64,000 nucleotides of DNA from a virus: IMG/VR virus record IMGVR_UViG_3300010938_000012, positions 1 to 64,000 of that record. One strand, given 5' to 3'. The notes beneath the pieces were generated by a model, which was not told where the DNA came from, ran no database searches, and was given only the letters and a program-made list of their open reading frames with translations. Position 1 is the stretch's first letter; each line of letters starts with the position of its first letter. Positions 43,700 through 51,839 of this stretch are shown piece after piece. Both the position numbers and the translations under genes were made by a program.

Positions 43700-44274
43700 A
43701 GGCAGTACAAAATGGTTGATGCGTTCTTCTTTATCTCAATGTTCTCAGCAAACTCTCCGGCAAGGGAAAGTTGTCGGGTGTCGAACGGTACGGTTATCAG
43801 ATGTGTGCCGGACTTGGATTCGAGAGTGGCAACCACGTTATTCTCGTAGCCGGACTGACATTGGTTTATTTTTCCTGTGAGAGCGGCCACGTCCACCTTC
43901 TCCAAGTCATCAACGTCAACGACCCAGTACTTTACTCCATTGCCTTGAACAGAGTCGTGAGCATGGCTCAATATAGATATTGGGTTGCTCGCGCTTGTCT
44001 CAAGCCTTTCCAACATGCTCCTAGCGACTTTCCAAGACACGTCCCTGTCTGACTTTGGGTTCAGGTTTATGTAGCACCTAGCGTTGTACGCTTGGCAGAG
44101 AACCTTTATCCCCTCCATGATAAATTCTAGTTTATCCTCAGAAGATACAAACCATTCAGCAACCTTTCTGGTAGCACGTTCATGTCCGTCCTTGGAGCGT
44201 TGCAGAACCTGAACGTGGTAGGAGCCGAGGTCAAACCTCAACAGTGGCAGTATCAGGCTTAGGTTGTTTTTCAT
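43696..44274 (-). CDS. Hypothetical protein, 192 aa
   Basis: I use ATG 44274 (MKNNLSLILPLLRF); a TTG lies 9 nt earlier. The core reads CYINLNPKSDRDVSWKVA and YWVVDVDDLEKVDV. It has the strand pattern of a small primase/polymerase (AEP) palm, with DVDD as possible metal site, but this is only a fold guess. Confidence 0.55.
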   Translation of the reverse strand: MKNNLSLILPLLRFDLGSYHVQVLQRSKDGHERATRKVAEWFVSSEDKLEFIMEGIKVLCQAYNARCYINLNPKSDRDVSWKVARSMLERLETSASNPISILSHAHDSVQGNGVKYWVVDVDDLEKVDVAALTGKINQCQSGYENNVVATLESKSGTHLITVPFDTRQLSLAGEFAENIEIKKNASTILYCL

Positions 44275-44472
44275 GGTTGTCAATTATTTCGTGCATTTCG
44301 CCAAGTAATCTCAGCATGTTGTCCACAGACTCTTCGATTTTATCGGCCTGTTTCAATCGTTCAAGATTCCCTCCCTCGATGTTGTCGAGCAGGGTGTCCA
44401 GTTTGCTTTGCGCGGGGTCTCCCCCATCTGGGACGTTAACTCAGCAACGAGCTTTTCAATCTTACTTCTCAT
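44231..44472 (-). pseudogene. Small helical protein with one frameshift
   Basis: From ATG 44472 (MRSKIEKLVAELTSQMGET) the frame breaks in CCCCGCGC and resumes as AQSKLDTLLDNIEGGNLERL and NMLRLLGEMHEIIDNH to TGA 44231. Both parts are clearly one coiled-coil-like protein. One base too many or too few separates them. Confidence 0.6.
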
Positions 44473-45212
44473 ACTTTTTGAGCAGTTGGCTTCAACCACA
44501 ACTTGTCGAAGATGTAGTTGAAGAGTGGCGGGTTCATCTCCCGGAAGGCATACAGCCTGTCCAGAGTCCTGCTCGTACTGAACCTGAACATCTTGTCCAG
44601 TTCTTCCCGGACGCGCTCCGTAGGTACTGTTTCCTTGAACCTCTCAACGTCAAGGCCCTCTATCCCAGAAACTATGTCGCTTGAAAGGTTGAACCCTTTC
44701 GTGATGGAAAACCTCAACGCCCTAAGAACTCGCAGCGGGTCATCGTTAAAGGAAGTGGCTGCATCAACAGGGCAAGTAAGCAACCTCCTCCTCAAAGCAG
44801 TCTGTCCGTCGAATGGGTCAATGATAGTCCCATCAATGTCACGGGCGATTGCGTTTAGAGTGAAGTCTCTACTTCTCAAATCATCTTCCAATGTGCCCAG
44901 TTCGATGTTCAGTGGCCGACGAGCGCCTTCTATAAAACCAGACTCCTTACGAGCCAGCACAAAGTCCGCCACAAGTCCTTGGTGCTGGTGTCCCTTTGGG
45001 AATTTTGCCCTGATAGTAAACACATCGGGCGCGCACAAGAACACCTCGTACCCTTCTCGGACTATTTCTGCACGAAACCAGTTGAATGCAGTTACAGCAT
45101 CAACGGTAGGGTCATCAGAAGACACGACCACAGTGTAGTCGGTGTCCTTAGACCTCAAGCCCAACAGCGAGTCCCGCACCGCTCCGCCTACTTCGTACAG
45201 TCCGTATGTCAT
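44469..45212 (-). CDS. CCA-adding enzyme / poly(A) polymerase-type nucleotidyltransferase
   Basis: A 247-aa protein. YEVGGAVRDSLLG and KDTDYTVVV form the GG-x(n)-RD and DxD-like active site. EDDLRSRDFTLNAIA and DDPLRVLRALRF are the B/D motifs of class II tRNA nucleotidyltransferases. It is shorter than cellular enzymes, lacking much of the tail domain. In a phage with many tRNAs it could add or repair CCA, since most of its tRNA genes do not encode CCA. Confidence 0.88.
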   Translation of the reverse strand: MTYGLYEVGGAVRDSLLGLRSKDTDYTVVVSSDDPTVDAVTAFNWFRAEIVREGYEVFLCAPDVFTIRAKFPKGHQHQGLVADFVLARKESGFIEGARRPLNIELGTLEDDLRSRDFTLNAIARDIDGTIIDPFDGQTALRRRLLTCPVDAATSFNDDPLRVLRALRFSITKGFNLSSDIVSGIEGLDVERFKETVPTERVREELDKMFRFSTSRTLDRLYAFREMNPPLFNYIFDKLWLKPTAQKV

Positions 45213-45215
45213 GGC

Positions 45216-45385
45216 CTATCCTTCTTTGAAATCGTTAGAAAACGTGTAGCCAAGTTCAATTAAGCGAAGGTAGTAGCGAGTTTTACCAAACCCTGACCAC
45301 ACAACAACAACATGTCGTACTTGTATCCGACTTCGTTGAAGGCTATTTCGTTGACATCGCGCGGTTTGCGGATTTTTAATCTCAT
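45216..45385 (-). pseudogene. Small phage protein with one frameshift
   Basis: From ATG 45385 the frame reads RLKIRKPRDVNEIAFNEVGY, then shifts by one base in GACATGTTGTTG to continue VVVVWSGFGKTRYYLRLIEL to TAG 45216. Both halves match a single small phage protein. A 17-codon micro-ORF (MKHIAQVLSHKFSHPDG) lies just upstream. Confidence 0.55.
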
Positions 45386-45456
45386 GCCCCTAACCTCGTA
45401 TGCTTATTATCCATCAGGGTGGGAAAACTTGTGGCTTAAAACCTGTGCTATGTGTT

Positions 45457-46533
45457 TCATAATCGTTCGCATTCGGGTTCGATCTGTTTCCAAATGTGTT
45501 TAGAGCAATCCTTGTCGTTAAACATAGAAAACACAGCGCTGCGATGAGGATATTTGGAGATACGCTCTGCAAATGCTTTCCTCGCGTCGTGTTCTGACAA
45601 CCCGTGCAAGTTTATCATATTGTCGTAGAAACGTTTTTCTATTAAATATCTTGAACGAATATCGGCCTCAAGGTCGGCATACTCTTTTCTCAAGGACTCT
45701 TCGTATTCGTGAACCTTTTCATAGAACTCGTCAGGCACGTCGCCGAGTATAGATGAAACCGGTTCGCCGTTGGCCAATGCTTGCCATATTGAGCGAGTAG
45801 AAAGGTTCGTCATTTGACGGTGCAGTTTGATATACTCCTCAAACTTTATCTTACAACGCTGTCCGTTAGAAAACCTGACCACAAACCCTTCTGCGTTTTT
45901 CCAGTTCAGTTCCTTGATTTTTTTCCAGTCGAGGCCGTCAAACTTTTTGACAATTGGAACGGAGTCAAACAGCAGGCCGTCAGTCGCATAGTTTAAAGAA
46001 AGTTCTTTTCCGTCTTGGAAACAGCCAGTAGCCACTAAATCACATACTGGGTACGAAACTACAATCTGCTCAAATCCGATCAACTCAAAGCAAAAAGTAA
46101 CATTTTTGAGTTGCAGATGGCGCAGGTATTTCTCAAACTTTGGATACTTTTCATCCAACAGTCTCTTGGCCTCAAGTGCATGAGGAGAGGTAAACGAGCC
46201 GCGAGACGCAACAATCATTTGACCACCATACCAGAACACGAGTATGAGCGAACCGTCCAACTTCTCGAATACTTCAAAGTCGTCAGTTGCTTCGTGCTTC
46301 TCCTCTTCCATGTTGAAGAATCGGTCAAAAGATTTAGCTACAACTTCATAATTGGAGTTGTAAACTAAGGCTCTGTATTTAAGCAAATTTTCATCCCACA
46401 GATTTTCATAAGTTACTTTTTCAGAGTAATTTATGATTTTCAAGTCCAGTGTTGGATGAGTTTGTATTCTTACTAACCCTTGTTCTTGATACTTTTGCTC
46501 AAGTTCTTTTGTGATAAGTTTATTCGCATCCAT
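45457..46533 (-). CDS. rnlA: RNA ligase 1 (T4 Rnl1 family)
   Basis: A 358-aa protein. Nucleotidyltransferase motif I is EKLDGSLI near residue 90 (the Lys forms the AMP adduct), motif III-like FCFELIGF, IV-like TDGLLFD and V-like RCKIKFEEYIKLHR. The N-terminus with YENLWDENLLKYRALV matches Rnl1. It seals cleaved tRNA anticodon loops, a known counter-defence. The homing endonuclease gene upstream overlaps the start by 61 nt. Confidence 0.9.
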   Translation of the reverse strand: MDANKLITKELEQKYQEQGLVRIQTHPTLDLKIINYSEKVTYENLWDENLLKYRALVYNSNYEVVAKSFDRFFNMEEEKHEATDDFEVFEKLDGSLILVFWYGGQMIVASRGSFTSPHALEAKRLLDEKYPKFEKYLRHLQLKNVTFCFELIGFEQIVVSYPVCDLVATGCFQDGKELSLNYATDGLLFDSVPIVKKFDGLDWKKIKELNWKNAEGFVVRFSNGQRCKIKFEEYIKLHRQMTNLSTRSIWQALANGEPVSSILGDVPDEFYEKVHEYEESLRKEYADLEADIRSRYLIEKRFYDNMINLHGLSEHDARKAFAERISKYPHRSAVFSMFNDKDCSKHIWKQIEPECERL

Positions 46534-46991
46534 TTTAAATTGTATAGTAGTTGAACTGGAAGGTTGAACTTCTTACTTAACTCAGACAGTGAGTATGTAC
46601 TTGAGACATCTAATTTCAGAACTCTGTCATAAACTTTTTTAGTAGAAAGTTGTGTTTTATAGAGTAGGTACGATTTAGCAATATGTCTGTATTTCCCACG
46701 AGGGTATATTGGATTTTTGTAAATCATATTGGACACTTTAAAAGCCTTGACTCCACTGAATGTAAGTTGGTGTAACTTATTTTTAATGTTGCTTATGTGT
46801 CCTTTTATAGGAAGCCTGTCGTTGACAGCACAAATAAACTCCATAGTTCCAACTACTGACAAGTGTAAGCAATAAGTTCCATTACCATTGTTGTATATCC
46901 CTATACGTCCATCCCCTTCAATATACCCTTGCAAAAAAGAAAAGAACTGTTCATCTGATGCAAATGTAGGAAGTGTGTATGTATAGGTCTT
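46473..46991 (-). CDS. LAGLIDADG homing endonuclease overlapping the ligase start
   Basis: The conserved frame (FASDEQFFSFLQGYIEGDGR) extends upstream of the TTG at 46934 to about 46970. The motif LQGYIEGDGRIGIY is a LAGLIDADG helix with its acidic residue intact. ATG 46991 is one frame off (two bases in a CA repeat). The same frame also follows directly after the TGA of the gene above. It is a free-standing homing nuclease inserted at the start of the RNA ligase gene. Confidence 0.7.
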   Translation of the reverse strand, partial: KTYTYTLPTFASDEQFFSFLQGYIEGDGRIGIYNNGNGTYCLHLSVVGTMEFICAVNDRLPIKGHISNIKNKLHQLTFSGVKAFKVSNMIYKNPIYPRGKYRHIAKSYLLYKTQLSTKKVYDRVLKLDVSSTYSLSELSKKFNLPVQLLYNLKWMRINLSQKNLSKSIKNKG

Positions 46992-47201
46992 TCATGTTGT
47001 ATCTGTATTTTGTCTTGTTTTGAGCGGGAAGTTAGTCAGCTCAAAGAGGTAAACATCGCCAGAGTATGTTCGCCCATTGCTCGTGTGCGCCGCTTCGCAC
47101 ATCTTCTGGATGCTACCTCCAAAGAACAGTTTGTCGCCGATTTCCGCAAAGGCAACAAAGTGCTTACCGAAGGTTCGGTTTTTAGTGGTTGACGGTTTCA
47201 T
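46992..47201 (-). CDS. Small conserved protein, 69 aa
   Basis: Begins MKPSTTKNRTFGKHFVAFAEIG and ends with the TGA at 46992. It has a beta-rich core (KLFFGGSIQKMCEAAHTSNG). No family recognised. The stop overlaps the start of the homing nuclease as ATGA. Confidence 0.6.
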   Translation of the reverse strand: MKPSTTKNRTFGKHFVAFAEIGDKLFFGGSIQKMCEAAHTSNGRTYSGDVYLFELTNFPLKTRQNTDTT

Positions 47202-47344
47202 TTTTTAAAGATTTGAAGGGGCCAAGTAAGTGCTTTTATAAAAATTCCATCAAACTCGCCGTAGTCTGACATCATTGCTTGTATTGGTAGTGAGACAATG
47301 AACCCAGCGAACCAGACATACGCTGCTATTGTTAGGATGTTCAT
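47198..47344 (-). CDS. Small membrane protein, 48 aa
   Basis: One transmembrane helix (LTIAAYVWFAGFIVSLPIQA) at the N-terminus and an amphipathic end. ATGA overlap with the next gene. Missed by length filters but well supported by spacing. Confidence 0.6.
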   Translation of the reverse strand: MNILTIAAYVWFAGFIVSLPIQAMMSDYGEFDGIFIKALTWPLQIFKK

Positions 47345-47478
47345 ATTTCTGATTTAGGACGTGCAACAATTGTGAATGATGGAAAAAAGATAAGGTCTCA
47401 GTCCATACGAACCAAGCCCTACCATACGAATATAACCCCCAAAAACGGAATAAAATATTTAAAATTTTTCATAACTGT

Positions 47479-48324
47479 TTAGATATGGAAGTCGATTGCG
47501 GTAATAAGAGAGTTGTAGTGAATTTTGTCCCAGATTGCGTAAAAGGTTTCCGTCCAATTTTCGTCCTCGTCCTTTGAAATACCGAACCAGCCCATTCGAC
47601 CTTTTTGAATCCACTCCCCGTTGATGACAATAACATGCGGAACAAAAGATTCACGTGCGCGAATTTCCGCATACTGTTCAGCCGTCAGGTCGTTGAAATC
47701 TTCAAGGTCAAACTCCCAAGTATTTAAGAGGTCTCGCTGAAATTGCGTCAATTCTTTGTTTGACTGAGCCTTTTGTAAGGCGAGCAGTGCTGGCTGGTTG
47801 TGGTACACTTTTCCTCTTTCGCCGAGGTTATCGATGTGAAACAAGTCTTTCCACAAGGTTTCTACCTTTGGGATTTTACCATCAGGGAAGCAATTAGCAA
47901 CAGTGTTGTAGTAATTGATAGCCTTTTCGTAAGATTTCGTTGTCATGGCCTTTAAGTCAATGTCGCGCTTGCGACACACGTTTGCTTTCTTTCCGTTTTT
48001 GAGCGTAAAGTAGCCGTCCCATCGTCCGCCAACTTCGTACCAGTCCCATTTTGAATCCGGGTTATAAGTTGACCAATTCTCCCAAACACCTTGTTCATTG
48101 GGCTTCCAATCATTTCCGTTCCAGTCTTCGCCGTGTTCGGCGTAAAGTTGCTCAAATGTTTGGTTTGAGAGTCCGTACTCTTCTTGGTAGTGTTTTACGA
48201 ACATGGCCTTTTCTTCTTCGGAAACAGTGCCAGTGATGTAAGGTTCAACACCAATACGTTCATCGTACTTTTCAAGTTGGCTTTGTACGTTTGCGCCAAC
48301 AACAAGTCCTACAAAGTGAGACAT
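47479..48324 (-). CDS. Conserved phage protein starting MSHFVGLVV, 281 aa
   Basis: I use ATG 48324 (MSHFVGLVVGANVQSQLEKY); the ORF extends further but the family begins here. It contains DWYEVGGRWDGYFTLKNGKK, a conserved motif also known from hypothetical proteins of bacteria and phages. No activity known. A truncated relative of its N-terminus lies at 48394-48531. Confidence 0.7.
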   Translation of the reverse strand: MSHFVGLVVGANVQSQLEKYDERIGVEPYITGTVSEEEKAMFVKHYQEEYGLSNQTFEQLYAEHGEDWNGNDWKPNEQGVWENWSTYNPDSKWDWYEVGGRWDGYFTLKNGKKANVCRKRDIDLKAMTTKSYEKAINYYNTVANCFPDGKIPKVETLWKDLFHIDNLGERGKVYHNQPALLALQKAQSNKELTQFQRDLLNTWEFDLEDFNDLTAEQYAEIRARESFVPHVIVINGEWIQKGRMGWFGISKDEDENWTETFYAIWDKIHYNSLITAIDFHI

Positions 48325-48328
48325 AGCT

Positions 48329-48397
48329 TTAATTGTTCGATTCGTTATAGTTTTCCCAGTCACTTTTCGCAGCTTTGCGAAGGATTGAGGGTTTCAT
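48329..48397 (-). CDS. Micro-protein, 22 aa
   Basis: MKPSILRKAAKSDWENYNES between two ATGA-like junctions. It begins within the stop of the 48394 gene and ends 4 nt before the next ATG. The exact fit between neighbours suggests it is translated. Confidence 0.45.
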   Translation of the reverse strand: MKPSILRKAAKSDWENYNESNN

Positions 48398-48531
48398 TGT
48401 TTTAACAACTGTTTACGCCTTTCTCCGAAAAGCCCCTTATAGAGAGGAATTTGAATTTCCAGATGTTCGCTTTATTTTCGGAGACTTGCCTCAAGGTTCT
48501 CTCTGACCACTAATCCGCAAAAATGTGACAT
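48394..48531 (-). pseudogene. MSHF-type small gene with an in-frame TAA
   Basis: ATG 48531 starts MSHFCGLVVRENLEASLRK, then TAA, then SEHLEIQIPLYKGLFGERRK to TGA 48394 in the same frame. The first nine residues mirror the start of the 47479 protein. One nonsense change separates the halves. Confidence 0.5.
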
Positions 48532-48548
48532 ATTACAGCGGTTAACAG

Positions 48549-48683
48549 CTAAGAGTTCATGTCTTCATACCACTCTCTGTCGTATCTGGCAGATTGGCGA
48601 AGGTTTTCGCGTTTTACCATTTTTTTGAAGAGGGCCGGGCCAAGAGAGCTGGCAGCAATGATAAATATTCCTGTTAATAACAT
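48549..48683 (-). CDS. Small membrane protein, 44 aa
   Basis: N-terminal transmembrane helix (LLTGIFIIAASSLGPALF), then a basic, Tyr-rich tail (KRENLRQSARYDREWYED). Typical of phage micro-membrane proteins; function unknown. Confidence 0.6.
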   Translation of the reverse strand: MLLTGIFIIAASSLGPALFKKMVKRENLRQSARYDREWYEDMNS

Positions 48684-48703
48684 GGTGTTGGTGTGGTTTA
48701 AGT

Positions 48704-48844
48704 TTAGTCCGCTTTGCGGACTTTTTTTGTTGAATTAATTCCGCTGTTGAAGGCGTGATTAAGCATCTGCTTCAACTTTGGGTTTGCGTTACAGCATTTC
48801 TGACAGTCGTGGGACAGGGTGAGGAAATGCTGTTCAAGAGTCAT
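48704..48844 (-). CDS. Small Cys-containing protein, 46 aa, ending in a hairpin
   Basis: MTLEQHFLTLSHDCQKCCNA, with a CxxCC cluster. The last codons and stop lie inside a perfect hairpin AGTCCGC-TTT-GCGGACT (48706-48722). On the plus strand this hairpin is followed by seven T, so it would terminate antisense rather than sense transcription. Confidence 0.6.
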   Translation of the reverse strand: MTLEQHFLTLSHDCQKCCNANPKLKQMLNHAFNSGINSTKKVRKAD

Positions 48845-48921
48845 CGGTTTTTACTTTTTTTTTGAAAAACGGCTTGACCTGCTGACCTTACGTTTTCGGC
48901 CAAGCACATAAACATCATTAA

Positions 48922-49722
48922 TCAATTCAAGACCTCAAATTCAGCGTCTTGAACTGTTGCGTATGAGAGTGCCAACTGGAACAACTCTTGGTTGAACTCT
49001 ATGTCGCGCACCGCAGATGCCATCGGACGGCCTTTGCGCTTCATCCCGTCCACTTTGAACCCGCCTATGGTACAGGCTTCTTGTACCCTGTTATAGACAA
49101 CCCACAGGTTGTTCCCCTCGTCTTCTGGGCGAAGGACTTGCGCCACACCAGAAACATCGGCAGCGGGCGAAACGGTCTTCCAGCGCAGGGCAATTGCTTG
49201 GCGGGTAAATCTCTGGACCTGCTCATCGGACAAGGTTACAGAAGCCATTTCTTTCTGCCTGTCCACGGCAATTTTCAAGTTGTCAAGGAAGCCCATGGCA
49301 ACCTCGAACGCCGCGCTTTCTGGTGTACCCATGTGACGTACAGAGAATTGACCAAACTCTTTGGTCGCAATGACCAAACCGTTTGAGCAAATCAAGCGGT
49401 AAATGCCGACATAAACCTGCAATCGGCTCGAACCGTCGTATGAGTTGACGATAACGACTTCTGGCTTCAACAGGTCGCCGCCGATTTCTACGGCTTCGAG
49501 CGCCCTGAGCTTTACAACGTGCTTTCCGCGGCCTTTGTTGTCGGCCTTTGCAGCACGAGCTTTGCGAACGCTGACGGAAACCAACTCAAACATCCCCAAC
49601 CGCAGGATGTTGTCCACCAAGGTACGGGTGTCCATTGTTTGATAGTGTTTGGACATTGCCTTGGAAGTTTGGAGTTCCGGGTTCAGCAGAGATACGTCTG
49701 TGGTTGCAAAAACATTGGTCAT
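48922..49722 (-). CDS. DUF932 phage/plasmid protein
   Basis: A 266-aa protein with start ATG 49722. The core EVVIVNSYDGSSRLQVYVGIYR and LICSNGLVIATKEFG (in separate stretches) is diagnostic of DUF932, found on plasmids and phages. The role is not known; it is often linked to DNA or host-takeover functions. Base composition is slightly more GC-rich than the tail region. Confidence 0.78.
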   Translation of the reverse strand: MTNVFATTDVSLLNPELQTSKAMSKHYQTMDTRTLVDNILRLGMFELVSVSVRKARAAKADNKGRGKHVVKLRALEAVEIGGDLLKPEVVIVNSYDGSSRLQVYVGIYRLICSNGLVIATKEFGQFSVRHMGTPESAAFEVAMGFLDNLKIAVDRQKEMASVTLSDEQVQRFTRQAIALRWKTVSPAADVSGVAQVLRPEDEGNNLWVVYNRVQEACTIGGFKVDGMKRKGRPMASAVRDIEFNQELFQLALSYATVQDAEFEVLN

Positions 49723-49733
49723 ATGTTCAACAA

Positions 49734-50096
49734 TTAACAATTAGAAATAAACAATTCGAGACGTTTCAGCACGTCGGCCCCCGTATGCCCGTCGAAATAC
49801 GGGTTTACGTCGTGCGTTTCGATGCCGTCCAAACTCGCCCAAAACTTTTCAGGCAAATGGAACGTGATCTGTCTCCCTGCTTGCGGCTGGATTCCGCAGA
49901 CAAACCAGCCTTCCCATTTTTGCCCGTCCGCGTTTCGGGAAGCCCGCCAAGACTTCGACTTGTGCGCCTGAATTAAGGCGACGAAAAGCAGACACCTTGC
50001 CTCGTACAACTCTCCAAAGGTGTGGTAGCCGTCCGAAATCATGTTTCGGTCAATTTCGGCGGCGGCGATCGCGGCGTTGATTTCGGCTACCGTCAT
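49734..50096 (-). CDS. Conserved phage protein, 120 aa
   Basis: Starts at ATG 50096, overlapping the upstream stop as ATGA. Motifs DGYHTFGELYEARCLLFVAL, GWFVCGIQPQAGRQITFH and YFDGHTGADVLKRL form a recognisable phage family of unknown role. The DNA is GC-rich relative to the rest of the window. Confidence 0.75.
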   Translation of the reverse strand: MTVAEINAAIAAAEIDRNMISDGYHTFGELYEARCLLFVALIQAHKSKSWRASRNADGQKWEGWFVCGIQPQAGRQITFHLPEKFWASLDGIETHDVNPYFDGHTGADVLKRLELFISNC

Positions 50097-50311
50097 TTCG
50101 TTTCTTCGGCCACTACCCGCCCGCCAACGGATTCCCAATCAAAGTCCGGGCGGCGGCTCTCCCAAACTTCGTAACCGCCTTGGTTCCAGCGGTTGTACCG
50201 TATTTTTTGCCACTCGCCGCCGCGCAAACGGCGGTAGATGTAGCCTTTTGTTGATACCTGTTGTGCGGCTATAATCGCAACCGCAAAAACTGCAACAATA
50301 ATGTAGGTCAT
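50093..50311 (-). CDS. Small membrane protein with basic tail, 72 aa
   Basis: N-terminal transmembrane helix (TYIIVAVFAVAIIAA) then an aromatic and basic segment (YRRLRGGEWQKIRYNRWNQ). Preceded by a promoter and a strongly structured leader at 50340-50402. Confidence 0.65.
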   Translation of the reverse strand: MTYIIVAVFAVAIIAAQQVSTKGYIYRRLRGGEWQKIRYNRWNQGGYEVWESRRPDFDWESVGGRVVAEETK

Positions 50312-50339
50312 TTTTTTAAAGTTTAGTTGTTAAAAAATT

Positions 50340-50402
50340 GACAACCCCGCTTCGTCGGCTGTGCCTCGAAAACCTCGCACAGCGTCGAAGCGCCGAGTTG
50401 TC
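50340..50402 (-). promoter_or_regulatory. Structured 5' leader (long imperfect hairpin)
   Basis: Three nested stems: GACAAC (50340-50345) with GTTGTC (50397-50402), GCTTCG (50349-50354) with CGAAGC (50386-50391), and GCTGTGC (50358-50364) with GCACAGC (50377-50383), around a 12-nt loop. It lies in the transcribed leader between the promoter at 50424 and the ATG at 50311. It could be a regulatory RNA or a 5' stabiliser. Confidence 0.7.
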
Positions 50403-50423
50403 GTTTGGTTGTGAACGATGGGG

Positions 50424-50454
50424 CAAAGGTACAGACAAGTTAAATAAGTTGCAA
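50424..50454 (-). promoter_or_regulatory. Bacteroidota-type promoter
   Basis: Minus strand TTG (50452-50454), 20-nt spacer, TACCTTTG (50424-50431). It drives the structured leader and the GC-rich gene pair below it. Confidence 0.65.
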
Positions 50455-50533
50455 GATCGTTAACACTTTATTTGAAATTATCCGCCATACCGAGCAGTCC
50501 CGGCGTTTACAACAGCATCAGGAAACTTTTCAA

Positions 50534-50845
50534 TCAGTTCCGAAAAAAATCTTTGAATTGTTCTTTGATTCGGTTGTGTGTGCTAAGAGTATCGACCCAG
50601 TTTACGGGAATAGCAAGGTGTCCTAGGTAATCATCACACCAGAACCCTTTATCAAAGTCAATTTTATCCACTTTGTAGTCATATGTGGAGATGTTGATAA
50701 ACCCCTCGTCAACGCCTATGTGACACATATCTTCATTCTCGACGTGTTCAACAACAAGTTTCTCAACAAAAGTCAGGTCTGAATCAAATGTGAATTTTTC
50801 CAGTTTTTTGCCGCAATCAGTGCAGTATTTTGCACCTACTCGCAC
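50534..50845 (-). CDS. Zinc-ribbon protein, start uncertain
   Basis: From GTG 50845 the protein is 103 aa with CTDCGKKLEKF. The same frame extends upstream as LKFGCENHPDNDV, which would supply the missing first Cys-His half of the zinc ribbon, but no start codon precedes it. The 5' end is therefore probably frameshifted or mis-started. The body is acidic and aromatic. Confidence 0.6.
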   Translation of the reverse strand: MRVGAKYCTDCGKKLEKFTFDSDLTFVEKLVVEHVENEDMCHIGVDEGFINISTYDYKVDKIDFDKGFWCDDYLGHLAIPVNWVDTLSTHNRIKEQFKDFFRN

Positions 50846-50959
50846 ATCGTTGTCTGGGTGATTTTCACATCCGAATTTTAAGGTTTGTGACTATGTATGG
50901 ACTGGTATCTGAACCAGAGCGCATTTTTAGAGTGATGTTGATACTGACATAGTTTTTAT

Positions 50960-51484
50960 TTAAGAGATGAGATAGCGGTAGTGTGGGGCGATAACTGGCA
51001 CTTCTGCTACGATGGTATATGCCCTAACGGTTTTAGTCCCGTCAGTTATTGTCGTGTTGATGTTGACACCGATACTGGAATCTGTCACCGTGATGTTGTG
51101 TAGGTTAAGTCCCTTGCGGATGATTCGGTCAGCCAGTTTTTTGATTGAGTTTTCGTAGTGCGTGATGGCGCGTTTCTCTGACTTTGCGATGTGTTTTTCC
51201 AATCCACCACAAACCGCAGAGCGCGCACCCTCCCTCAAACGACGGTAAGTTCTCGACTCTTTGGTATTGTAGAAATTTTTCGGAAAAGACAAGAACTCGC
51301 TACGAGTGCCGACGTTTACAGGACGAGGTTCAAGCCCAAAATATTTGCACCAATCAACTTCCTTCCACTTCACCATCTGTTCCATACGAGCAAATTCCCG
51401 AACAGCATACTGCCTTGTTTTTTCAAGGTAGATGGATTTTAGGCTTTGTGTGGCCTCGGATAGCTGTTTAACAAGGTTCTTCAT
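50960..51484 (-). CDS. Hypothetical protein, 174 aa
   Basis: Starts MKNLVKQLSEATQSLKSIY. A helical basic N-terminal half (REFARMEQMVKWKEVDW) is followed by beta strands (NITVTDSSIGVNINTTITDG). No domain recognised. Confidence 0.65.
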   Translation of the reverse strand: MKNLVKQLSEATQSLKSIYLEKTRQYAVREFARMEQMVKWKEVDWCKYFGLEPRPVNVGTRSEFLSFPKNFYNTKESRTYRRLREGARSAVCGGLEKHIAKSEKRAITHYENSIKKLADRIIRKGLNLHNITVTDSSIGVNINTTITDGTKTVRAYTIVAEVPVIAPHYRYLIS

Positions 51485-51564
51485 ATTAATTTGATTTGCG
51501 AGTGGTGGTACAATAGTAAGGGAGTGTTATACGCTATGCAAGTCCCTTGCCAGATGTTAACAAA

Positions 51565-51773
51565 TTATTCACAATTGTGTACAACCTCGCCGTTGTACGA
51601 TTCTACCCATGCTTGGGTCCCGTTGTTTATGAACAGGCTGTCTCCCAACTCATCTACTGTAAGGGTGTGGTTTTCGTCTGCAAACTGGATAGCGTCTTCC
51701 AATATATCGAAATGGTATTCGATAACCGGGTCAGACCAGTTGTTGTGCCAATTCTTGAGATATACCGTGAACA
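51565..51773 (-). CDS. Small acidic protein, 69 aa
   Basis: I use ATG 51773 (MFTVYLKNWHNNWSDPVIEY); ATG 51785 is possible. It is acidic with EDAIQFADENHTLTVDELGD. The longer open frame upstream is in another gene's shadow. Function unknown. Confidence 0.6.
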
Positions 51774-51839
51774 TGGTGTGTAACATGGTGTGTTGTTTTA
51801 TGAATGATAGGACAAAAGCGCATTCAAGCACAATACCGC

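Noticed and set aside
46961-46968. CAAATGTA as a promoter -7 box
   Set aside because: No TTG at the required 19-21 nt distance, and it lies in the homing endonuclease frame.
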